A DNA stretch of 30,130 nt from Cladosporium sp. IMV 00045 (lineage: Eukaryota > Ascomycota > Dothideomycetes > Cladosporiales > Cladosporiaceae). Position 1 is the first letter of the stretch. The number at the start of each line of letters is the position of its first letter. The stretch lies in the NCBI GenBank assembly GCA_001931905.2, contig MSJI02000252.1:1-30130 (forward strand), written 5' to 3'. This document shows, piece after piece, positions 22,292-30,130 of the stretch. The position numbers were made by a program, and so were the translations under genes. The notes under the pieces are model-generated. The model saw nothing but the letters and a program-made list of their open reading frames with translations. It ran no database searches and was not told the DNA's origin.

Positions 22292-23799
22292 ATGACAGCC
22301 GGTGGCGACAAGAAACCCCACCCTCCCCAAAACCACACCGCCCGCACCTACTTCGACCACTCATCCGCGCCACGCATCAACACCGACGCCGTTCTGGTCG
22401 ACTCTCTCCGAAGCGAATACCCATCCCTCCACCTGACCATCGTCCCCCAACACTCCTGCGACCTGGTCACCTACGCGAGTGCAGGAAACGCGGGACTGGC
22501 CTCCATCGACAACGAGAAAGACCGGCTGCGATGGAGCGTCTTCGTCCCGCCCGCGACGCGCCTGAACGGTGGCGAAGGCAGACTGGCCGAGACGGTCAAG
22601 TTTGGCAAATTCCTCCTCGACTGGGACGGGAGGGAGTATGTTCTGTTTATCGCCGAGGGGAAGGATGGCGGGACTGCGTATCCCGACGTCATTAACCAGT
22701 ACATCCTCTCGCCGTCCGCAGAGGCGACCGATCGCTTGCTTCTCGCTGCTGGCAAGTGGACGAACGAGCTGCACGGCGAGGTCTGGGTGTTCGATGGTGG
22801 TGCTTGGCAGAAGAGCGCGCAGCTGTGGGAGAGTGTTGCCAAAGCCAGCTGGGATGACGTTATTCTCGACGAGGGGATGAAGAAGGCCATACGTGATGAT
22901 GTCGACCATTTCTTCGATAGTCGCGAGACGTATGAGAATCTCAAGATTCCTTGGAAGCGTGGTCTGATTTACTATGGACCCCCGGGGAATGGCAAGACGA
23001 TTTCTATCAAGGCCACGATGCATGCTCTCTACGAGCGTGATCCGCAGGTTCCGACTTTGGGTAAGACATCATACTCCAAGGATGCATGTTTTACGCATAT
23101 ACTGACAGTTTTGTAGTAAGCTCGACTTTTACTCTTATCTTTTATTTTTTTCATCCTTTGACCCACAGCAGCAATCCACACTACCCCATCATCTCCTCCA
23201 CTGACTTTTCCATGCAGTACGTCCGCAGCCTCTCCTCCTTCGGCGGCCCGGAATACAGCATCAACAGCATCTTCTCGCTCGCACGGCGCACAGCACCCTG
23301 CTACCTCGTCTTCGAAGACCTCGACTCCATCGTCTCCGACAGCGTACGCTCCTACTTCCTCAACGAAGTCGATGGAATCAAACGCAACGACGGCATCCTG
23401 ATGCTCGGCTCGACGAACCACCTCGAGCGCCTCGACCCCGGAATCTCAAAACGCCCGTCCCGCTTTGACAGGAAATACTTCTTCCCCAACCCCAGTCGCG
23501 AGCAGAGGGAGGCGTACGCGCGCTACTGGCAGGAGAAATTGAGTGGGAACGACGAGGTGGAGTTCCCCGATGAGCTTTGTGCTGCCATGGCGGGGATTAC
23601 GGGCGGTTTCTCTTTCGCGTACATTCAGGAGGCGATGGTGGCGAGTCTTCTGGCCATTGCCGCCAGGCGGCAGGGAGATGCGAACCGCACGTCTGACGGA
23701 GACAAAGGCCTCGAGCGTCTGATCTTGTGGAGGGAATTCCAAGCGCAAGTCGAGATTTTGAGGAAGGAGATGGGAAACAGTGCTGTCGTGGTGAGGTAG
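22292..23799 (+). CDS. BCS1-type AAA ATPase with a probable twin intron
   Basis: Single AAA-domain ATPase resembling the large fungal family related to Bcs1; its client is unknown. Coding exons are 22292-23059 and 23218-23799, giving about 449 aa. An N-terminal domain (about 1-185) precedes the AAA core. Walker A GPPGNGKT is at residues 229-236, Walker B is YLVFEDLDSIV, sensor-1 is MLGSTNHLERLDPGISKRPS, and the arginine-rich RPSRFDRKY follows. The C-terminal helical part has GGFSFAYIQEAMVASLL. No membrane span or mitochondrial leader was seen at the N terminus, unlike Bcs1 itself. The expected junction is VPTL|YVRSL, but the GT donor is at 23061, one base after the codon boundary, so simple splicing breaks the frame; a twin intron (next entry) solves this. 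Removing only 23061-23116 also leaves an open frame and would give a 483-aa form with a 34-residue insert. Confidence 0.88.
23060..23217 (+). other. Probable [D1,2] stwintron (intron within an intron donor)
   Basis: Internal intron 23061-23116 (56 nt): donor GTAAGA, branch-like ACTGAC at 23101-23106, acceptor TTGTAG. Its removal joins G23060 to TAAGCT at 23117 and creates a perfect donor GTAAGC. The external intron so formed (G23060 plus 23117-23217, 102 nt) has a branch-like CTGAC at 23201-23205 and acceptor CATGCAG. Its removal joins TTG to TAC exactly at the codon boundary. The geometry is seen directly in the sequence; that the cell uses it is inferred. Confidence 0.75.
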
Positions 23800-23882
23800 C
23801 TGGGTAGTGCTTGCGATTATGATCGCTTCGCGCTCGACCACGCTCATCGATTGACCTTGACGGAAAAGTCAAGACACAAGAA

Positions 23883-23987
23883 GCAAGCCTGGTCTAGCGG
23901 TTATGATTTCTGTCTAACATGAACAGTTGCAATATTAGCTCTGAATGGCAGCACAGAAGGTTCCCGGTTCGATTCCGGGGGTTTGTA
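23883..23987 (+). tRNA. tRNA-Val(AAC) with a 32-nt intron
   Basis: Acceptor 5' strand GCAAGCC (23883-23889) pairs with GGTTTGT (23980-23986) using two G-U pairs. The D arm has GTCTAGCGGTTATGAT-like sequence containing the A box. The anticodon stem TCTGT pairs perfectly with ACAGA (23953-23957). The loop is C-T-AAC-A then C, with U33 and a purine at 37. The intron (23920-23951) follows position 37, the canonical site. The variable loop is AGGTT, the T stem CCCGG/CCGGG, and the T loop TTCGATT contains the B box. Discriminator base is A. Confidence 0.92.
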
Positions 23988-24012
23988 ACTGATGTTCTTT
24001 ATCTTCTCTACC

Positions 24013-24018
24013 TTTTTT
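24013..24018 (+). terminator. RNA polymerase III terminator of tRNA-Val
   Basis: A run of six T residues begins 26 nt after the mature tRNA 3' end, the usual polymerase III stop signal. Confidence 0.6.
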
Positions 24019-24893
24019 GCATTTTGCTCTGGTGATGGTGAGAAATTCTTTTGGTGGTTTTTTGATTGTGCATGTTCAATTTTCGGGCGAGATGGGCGTC
24101 TCATGCAGGCTGAGATTGGGCTGTGGGGACTTTGCGTGCGACTTGGACGTTTTGAAGTTTGGCATTGTTCGGAAGTGAAGAACCCACCTACCTATGAATC
24201 CAGTGTGGCCTTCTGTAGAATTCAGAAATCATCTCATCGAGCCATTGATATTTGGTGATTATATGGTGAGGTAACGTGCAGGAATGGGGTCCAAACTCCC
24301 CATCAGAAACCTGATGCGAATGAAAGAATTATCCCAGAAAGCAGACTGTCAATTTTGCACCAAGGCATAGAAGAAGATACGAAATAATGATATGTTTCGA
24401 CTTAGATCTCATTCCACTCATAATAGCCCCTTCCAAAGACTCGTAATCAAATTTCCGTTTAGCACGGTATGATATCCAACAGTAATGCTCCAATCCACTG
24501 GACAGGATAGAAGAAAGAAAGGTAGAGTAGAGTAGCGTAGTCGAGAGTCCCTCTCGGACAGAGAATATCCAAAAACCCCGGAGACTGGAAATGCGAGCGC
24601 GACTGAACAAATGAAGGGATATACCGGCCTGTGGCACCGTGGTGAGGAAAAAACAAGAAAAGAAGTCGTAGCCCAAAAAGTCTGAGAACGAATGACAACG
24701 CCGTCGCTAGTAAAAAAGAAAAATGAAGGGAATGCTTTGTTCCCCAAGAACGAGTCATCTCCAAGTGTCGTGTCGAAACTGTCAAAAAACCAAATCCAGA
24801 AAGTGAGGGAAGATCCAAAGTAAGAGAGATCTGAACGGGAGAGATGAAAACAATTGCCGCGAGAACAATCAAGCTCCCTCAACAAAGCACCCA
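24019..24893. other. Intergenic spacer and 3' flank of the PH-domain gene
   Basis: About 0.9 kb, lower in G+C than its surroundings, lies downstream of the tRNA and of the minus-strand PH-domain gene. The minus-strand open frames here have Phe/Leu/Ser-rich translations typical of UTR sequence read by chance. No gene was recognised. Confidence 0.5.
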
Positions 24894-26795
24894 TCAGAAG
24901 CAGAAAACCACGCCCTGCACGTCCACAGCCTCGCTGTTCTCGCGCCGCACTTCGCGCGCCTTCTGCAGTCTGTTCGCCGTGGGCGGGTTGGCAGAGGGGG
25001 TATCAATCGCGGTCGTGTCGGTGCTGGCGTGCTTCAGCTTTCGCTTCTCCTTCCTGGCATCCACGGAGCCGACGGAGCTGGTCTTGACGAGCTCAAGGTT
25101 CGCCAGGCCGTTGTACGAGCTCTGCTCTTCTGCGGCGCGCGTGATGGCGTCTTCGTGATCGTCGTGCGAGTAGGAGATGGAGGATGGTGAGGTGGAAGTT
25201 TCGGAGAAAACGGAGGAGGGTGGGCTGGAGTTGGAATTGGCGGAGGGAGATGAGGGTTGTTCGCGGAGAGTGTCTGGGGTTGTTTCGGAGGTGGGAGATG
25301 GTTGACTCTGCTCTTGCAACTGCAGGCTTGGACGGCTTTGCTTCTGCTGCTCTTTGTCGAAGTCGTGCGCGCTGTAGCTCGGTGGCTGGAGACGCCAGTC
25401 CTCGAGACGCTCGGCGGGCCAGTTGATGCGCATGCGTCTGCCGTTGCAGATGACTATGTCGCTGGCGCGGACGGCGTCGGAGGTGAGGAGAGGCGCACAT
25501 CGACGAACGTAGCGGCGAATTTGAGCGGCAGTCCGCAGGTGAGGGGGTTGCCATTTGCCTTCTGGGCCAAAATTTGTTGGTGCAGTCTCGTAGATGGTGT
25601 TGGAGGTCGCAACTGTCGATGCGGTCGTAGTCCTGGAGTATGATGGGCGGGTAGTGTTCGCCGGTGCTGTCGAGGTATGACTCGAGCTAGGTGTGAGGAT
25701 GTTTGTTTCGCTGAAGTCTTCGCGAATGGCCGTGAGGTCGAGTTCTTCCTCTTCTCGAGCTGGTGTGGTAGTCGGAGGTTGAGCTGTTGATCCGGCGGGC
25801 TCCGAGGTGGTGGTATTTGATTCTGCGGCGCCTGCATGCTCGGCGAACGAAGGATACATTCGCTGCAAGATACGCTCCTGCTCAGCGATCACGCTCGCAT
25901 CCGTGATATCATTCTGAGGAGGCGGGATCGGTCTTCTCCTTCGTCTAGGAACAGTGCACTGCTTCGAAATGCTGCGCTCGTCAAGCGCAGGTGCTAGATC
26001 AATACCAGCACCAATATTGTGGACCATTTCAAGGATCGTGTCCTCGCTCTTGTGAGCCAGTAATAATTGATCCGTCTCCAAACGCAGTCTCATGATGAAC
26101 TGCTCTTCTGCGCGGAACAATTGGGGATCTTTCTTGTAGGCCTTGTTTTTGGCAGCGTTAGGAATGAGGTGTGCAAGTTTGCTGTTGGGCGTAAGGACTG
26201 TGTGAAACGCATCTGGCGCCAATCCGATCTCGGCATGCTGGAGGGTATACGACCTCAGCAGCCTGCCTGGTTTGTTGTCCTTGGCGCGGTTAAAGTTGAG
26301 CATCGTCCCTCTGACTTCGACGAAAACGTCTCTCCACTCGGACTGCGCGATGCCGTGCATAGGACTGACAGACTCCATGTTGACGAGCATCCTGACCGAA
26401 GCAGACACCGAGCACGAATACCCAGGCAGGGCTTCCTTGCCAATGTCGACATCCCGTCTCGCCACCGGCTTCTGTCTTGCGGCCGTCGCGTAGCTGGGCG
26501 GGTCGTCGTGAGCAGGCGCGCAAGATGTCTGGAAATTGTTGAAGTAACTCTGCGCCTTTCGCGTGATTCTAGCAGTGGCCATGTCGGCCACACTAGCGCT
26601 GCGTGCAGTGTGTTGAACGGGTTGTTGCGGTGATGGTTGACCCAAGCCCAGAATAGAGACGGCCATCGAGTTCAGCTGCTGGATGTCACCAGCGGGTCCA
26701 AGGGCCCTTGACGTCGCAAGATGCAACTTGTGCATTTCTTGCAGTCTCCTTGCGATTTCGTTCCTGCCAGCCTCAATCTCCATCTCGGAGGGCAT
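24894..26795 (-). CDS. PH-domain-containing protein, intronless
   Basis: Single exon, 633 aa. The N-terminal 120 residues are mostly polar with a short helix (EIARRLQEMHKLHLATSRAL). A pleckstrin-homology-like domain spans about 130-265: SEWRDVFVEVRGTMLNFNRA is the typical second-strand segment, then RLLRSYTLQHAEIGLAPDA and FIMRLRLETDQLLLAHKSED, ending with a C-terminal helix. A basic cluster (VPRRRRRPIPPP) follows. Next is a Thr/Ser-rich stretch, a conserved-looking segment around GKWQPPHLRTAAQIRRYVRR and ICNGRRMRINWPAERLEDWR, then a long disordered Ser/Pro/Gln tail. The protein probably binds membrane phosphoinositides or a partner, which is family knowledge only. No recognised CaaX box or membrane span. 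The start is the first ATG of the frame. Confidence 0.85.
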   Translation of the reverse strand: MPSEMEIEAGRNEIARRLQEMHKLHLATSRALGPAGDIQQLNSMAVSILGLGQPSPQQPVQHTARSASVADMATARITRKAQSYFNNFQTSCAPAHDDPPSYATAARQKPVARRDVDIGKEALPGYSCSVSASVRMLVNMESVSPMHGIAQSEWRDVFVEVRGTMLNFNRAKDNKPGRLLRSYTLQHAEIGLAPDAFHTVLTPNSKLAHLIPNAAKNKAYKKDPQLFRAEEQFIMRLRLETDQLLLAHKSEDTILEMVHNIGAGIDLAPALDERSISKQCTVPRRRRRPIPPPQNDITDASVIAEQERILQRMYPSFAEHAGAAESNTTTSEPAGSTAQPPTTTPAREEEELDLTAIREDFSETNILTPSSSHTSTAPANTTRPSYSRTTTASTVATSNTIYETAPTNFGPEGKWQPPHLRTAAQIRRYVRRCAPLLTSDAVRASDIVICNGRRMRINWPAERLEDWRLQPPSYSAHDFDKEQQKQSRPSLQLQEQSQPSPTSETTPDTLREQPSSPSANSNSSPPSSVFSETSTSPSSISYSHDDHEDAITRAAEEQSSYNGLANLELVKTSSVGSVDARKEKRKLKHASTDTTAIDTPSANPPTANRLQKAREVRRENSEAVDVQGVVFCF

Positions 26796-27328
26796 GGTGG
26801 AGGAGAGGATGGGATAAAGTAGCGTATCGACGGAGGCGGGCCTGGGTGCTCTCCTTCGCCTCTGCTTAAGCGAATACCCTAGACTCGACTCTCAAAGCAG
26901 CGCAAGCGGTGTTGCAAACGGGCGCCAGTCGGTGTGAAATGTGGGGTAGTCGATCCAGATAGCTGGGACCCGTGCCCAAGTTTAGCTGAGGTGCATTGCA
27001 ATACAGTGAATAGACGTCGTGAGGTCGATGATAGAAATGTCTCCAGGAGCAAAGACGAGGTGGTGAGAGGATGTTCCTGAGAGTCGACCGGCGAGTAAAG
27101 AAACGTGTTGGCAAAAGGTAAAGCAGGTGGAAGAAAGGGCCCAGAGCTGGGTAACCAAGTACCACCCCTGCAGACGTGCGCGAGGCGGCGGGCGCAGTGC
27201 AGGGCAAAGCAAAGATAGGCTTGAGAGGCAGCCGGAAATCCAGATCTCGCGCGCGCGGTTTTTCTCTCAGGCCGGGCCGGAGTTGCAGCTACTATACGGC
27301 GCGGCGGGCCTTGGGAGGAATTATGTGG

Positions 27329-27333
<5 letters not shown>

Positions 27334-27362
<29 letters not shown>
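27334..27362 (+). repeat. (GA)14 dinucleotide microsatellite
   Basis: Fourteen uninterrupted GA units, about 540 nt upstream of the PH-domain ATG. On the transcribed strand for that gene this reads as a TC tract, a common feature of fungal promoters and 5' UTRs. Confidence 0.9.
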
Positions 27363-27364
<2 letters not shown>

Positions 27365-30115
27365 ATGCGAAGATGCAGAGCACACACACTCTCTCTGCCT
27401 CGCGTGGTCGTGGCACGCGGTTGCGGGAGGGAACGCAAGGGAGAGGCGGTCGGGGTCGATTATTGTTTGGTTCGGGCTTGAGGGGTCAGCTGAAAAAGAA
27501 TGTCTGGTCCCCGGAATGGGCGGAGGGGCAGGTCAGACAATGATATGATAATAATGACAAAGACAGCTAGGGAGTAATCATAGGAGGAAGATGGGTAAAG
27601 ATGTCGCACGTCAGTCGAGGAACAAAAGTCGATGACAAGAGACCGCAGGCTGGACTAATTGCGTCGACAAGACTTCCTTGAGCGATATTAATGCCGCCCA
27701 CCGCAGTGAAGCATCAAGAAGTCCGCGTGTTATTATTGACTGTGCCTTTGCGTTTGTGCCCGGATGCTTGCCCACGCAGGCGGACTGGGCTTTGCTTTGC
27801 TTGCTTGGTGCCCAGCTGCACCAAACAGATGGCCCAGCACGAGGAAGAGAGTCTGGGTGGACCGTGGTGGGTGAAGGAAGTATCCTGACCAGAGCCGACT
27901 AGGCGGACGGCATGTGCCAGACGTTAGCCGTCGGGAGCAGTCCAAACGGTTTCTGCCCTATACAGCAATACCTCCTCCCAAGAGGCGCCAGGACACGCGA
28001 GCGCCGTCTTGGTTCTAGATCTGCCAAGGAAGCGTTGGAAGCGAAAGGGCCTGCGGGACTGCGTGGCTGCGTGGCGGGTGGCACTGGACTGGCTCGACTG
28101 GGTGATGGTTTGTGTCTTGCAGCTGACTCTCGCCTGTTTTCGGCGGGTGGTGGCGCACTTTCTCGCACGCGGGAGCTGGACGTTCTGGCCGCTCGGCGAT
28201 GGGCTTTTGGTGGCTTGCTGGAGTGCGATCTTTTGATTGATGGGGAATTTTGGAGATACGATTGATTATTGCTGACCTAGCAGTAGCACAGATTGCAAGC
28301 AGCAGGCTGAATTGCCAGGTAATATATGCTGTGAAAATCCCGCGAAGGCCGGGCCCGGTGCAGAACAATCGCCAATAGACGTCTCCCGCGGCCATTTGCG
28401 CCGTGTCATCGATTGACAGGTCGAGGCCAAGAAAATGGAGAACACAGACACATGGTTTCGTTACCCACGAGTTTATTTGTAGAGCATACGCGGGCCGCAA
28501 CCTGTTAGCGGCTGTTAGGACTTGATAGCGCATTCACGGGTGTTCTCATGTTGGTAAGCCGACAGGTATATCAAGTGGCCCGTAATATCATCAACAGATT
28601 CATGCTATCGGGCGGTGAAAGACGTCTAAACAATCGTCGACTGCTCTCCGACTGTCTAGTCAAAATACGGCTCTCTTTGCACTGGCCACCTCTCAACAAC
28701 ACAAACAAGCATCAAACTCCACCGGCCAGCAAGCGACTGGGCAGCATCAAGTGAGTCAAGTGTCTTAACGTGGAGATCTCGTGGCCCATCTGGGCGCTGA
28801 GGATTGGCAACATAAGTGAAGCCCGGCGATTTCACTTGGGGTCGTGGTGCGTGGAGCGCGTGCGCTTGTGTTTCTGTTAGCAATTCTTGATGGGTGAATG
28901 ACGCGATTGTGAGAGACACACAGACGCGGTGTGGTCACCATTGCTGTCGCTGCGATGTATTCTCTCTCCCTCCGTCGCGCATCACCTTTGTCTACCCCAG
29001 CATGCACCTCCTCCATCATGAACAACACACCTCCTACCTCATCGAGGTCTGATAATCGCAAAACGAAGCATGACCATCAACCCACAACGGTAAAAGTCCC
29101 TGCTGCTCTCCCTCCCTCTCTTCCTCTCCATCCAAAAGACCCAATCATGCCAATCCGATCCGATTCCTCGCAAAAACAACGCGAACAGCCCTAGCGCAGA
29201 GCGCGCGGGGGGACGATGAGGAGAAAACGCACATCTGCCGACCTGCGGGATGATGCCAAGTGGGGAGGCTCTGCTGGGGCGAGAAGCCGGCATCTTCCAT
29301 CTTGGACGCGGAGCAGCACAAGACCTTGGGGCTGTTTGTGTGGGGAGAGAGAGGGAAAAACTCTCTTAGGCGTGTCATGTGGGCTGGACTGGACTGGCAC
29401 GTGAGAGGAGGGAGAGAGAGAAAGGGGCTCTCTTTCCTCGCCGCCTGTCTCAGTGCACAAAGGTACAGCCACAGACCACAGAATGCAGATACCATCAGCC
29501 CAGAGGCATCCTTAGCAGCAAGGGGAAGATATCTGGTGTACGCCCCCGTTCCATTTCCACGGCGCAGACACAGAACCCGTGCCACACTACCCTCTAGAGA
29601 CATTGTAGAGAGCAGGTCAAGAAAAACGTGGCTGTGCAAGTCCCAGCAATTGCTCTCTCGCGTGCGCCAATGTTTTCCAACGGTCAGACCGGTTTCTAGC
29701 TCGGCTTGCTACGTCAAAGAACCAAGCCGAACAGAGACTTGGAGAGAGAGGGAAGGCGATTTGGCGCTTCTCGACACGTGCGAGGCATGGACGGCCGGTT
29801 TATTTTTCGACCTGTCTATTTTTTTGCCTGCCTGCTATTGCGGATTTTTGGTGGGGTTTCTACGGCATATGTGTGTGAGTGTCTCGGTGTGCAGAGCTTG
29901 GTGTGCACTGATTGTCAATACTGTACTGTAGTATGTGCGTGGTCTCACATTCGGACCTCTCAATGGTGATGATGATCATGACGGGTGTATGGCGAGCAGA
30001 GTGAAAGGTCTTCACGCGTGCAGACGGCGTGAGAGAGAGAGAGGCAGGAGGACAGCCAGCAACTGTGGATGACGGTATCGAGAACTTGGCAGATCGCCGT
30101 GGTAGATTTCGTGAC

Positions 30116-30130
30116 TTTTTTTTTTTTTTT
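30116..30130 (+). repeat. T15 homopolymer at the window edge
   Basis: The window ends in fifteen T residues. It may be a natural T tract or a contig boundary. Confidence 0.7.

Larger units (their letters stand above)
26796..30130. other. 3.3 kb without a recognisable gene
   Basis: The first several hundred bases hold the promoter of the PH-domain gene. Beyond that, open frames are short or low-complexity (Arg-, Gly- and Ser-rich) on both strands and no domain is recognised. Purine-rich GAGAGA tracts recur at 27334-27362, near 29346, 29411, 29742 and 30031. No tRNA or transposon signature was seen. Confidence 0.45.

Noticed and set aside
23117..23217. Reading this segment as normal coding sequence of the AAA ATPase
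   Set aside because: It has its own branch-like site and CAG acceptor, a T-rich intron-like composition, and would insert 34 residues at a point where the AAA fold normally continues directly; not excluded as an isoform.
29260..29931. A 223-codon open frame on the plus strand
   Set aside because: Composition is Arg/Ser/Cys-rich with no domain or recognisable motif, and other frames are open over the same stretch; the high G+C makes chance open frames common.

Overview
The window looks like nuclear DNA of a filamentous ascomycete (Pezizomycotina, possibly Dothideomycetes). Genes are mono- to pentaexonic, most introns are 48-80 nt with GT...AG ends and CTAAC/CTGAC-like branch sites, intergenic spacers are 0.5-3.3 kb, both strands are used, and the protein families are typical of moulds. 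No transposon, CRISPR array, plasmid or viral gene was seen. The species cannot be named from the sequence alone.

Layout from left to right: (1) minus-strand secreted LVIVD / choice-of-anchor-B-like protein (4-1980, one apparent frameshift); (2) plus-strand D-xylulokinase (3388-5341) with candidate XlnR and CreA sites upstream; (3) minus-strand small Pro/Gln-rich protein whose coding signal is spread over three frames (5838-6283); (4) minus-strand Nnf1-type kinetochore protein (6742-7427); (5) plus-strand two-repeat Myb/SANT-like protein (8661-9668); (6) plus-strand mitochondrial-type cation diffusion facilitator with a His-rich tail (10463-12078); (7) minus-strand ACSF3-like acyl-CoA synthetase with a mitochondrial-type leader (12952-15122); (8) minus-strand GPR1/FUN34/YaaH acetate transporter (16474-17512); (9) a 3 kb gene-poor stretch; (10) minus-strand short-chain dehydrogenase (20564-21495), divergent from (11) a plus-strand BCS1-type AAA ATPase (22292-23799); (12) an intron-containing tRNA-Val(AAC) (23883-23987); (13) minus-strand PH-domain protein (24894-26795); (14) 3.3 kb with no convincing gene, ending in a T15 run.

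Most genes are housekeeping or central metabolism and do not form one pathway. The nearest to a functional pair is the acetate-family transporter beside the carboxylic acid:CoA ligase on the same strand. The most interesting structure is in the AAA ATPase. Its 158-nt intervening sequence cannot be removed in frame to the expected junction by one GT-AG event. It resolves exactly as a spliceosomal twin intron (stwintron): a 56-nt internal intron lies between the first and second base of the donor of a 102-nt external intron. Two other genes (1 and 3) carry apparent single-base frameshifts next to short homopolymers, which may be sequencing errors or real lesions.
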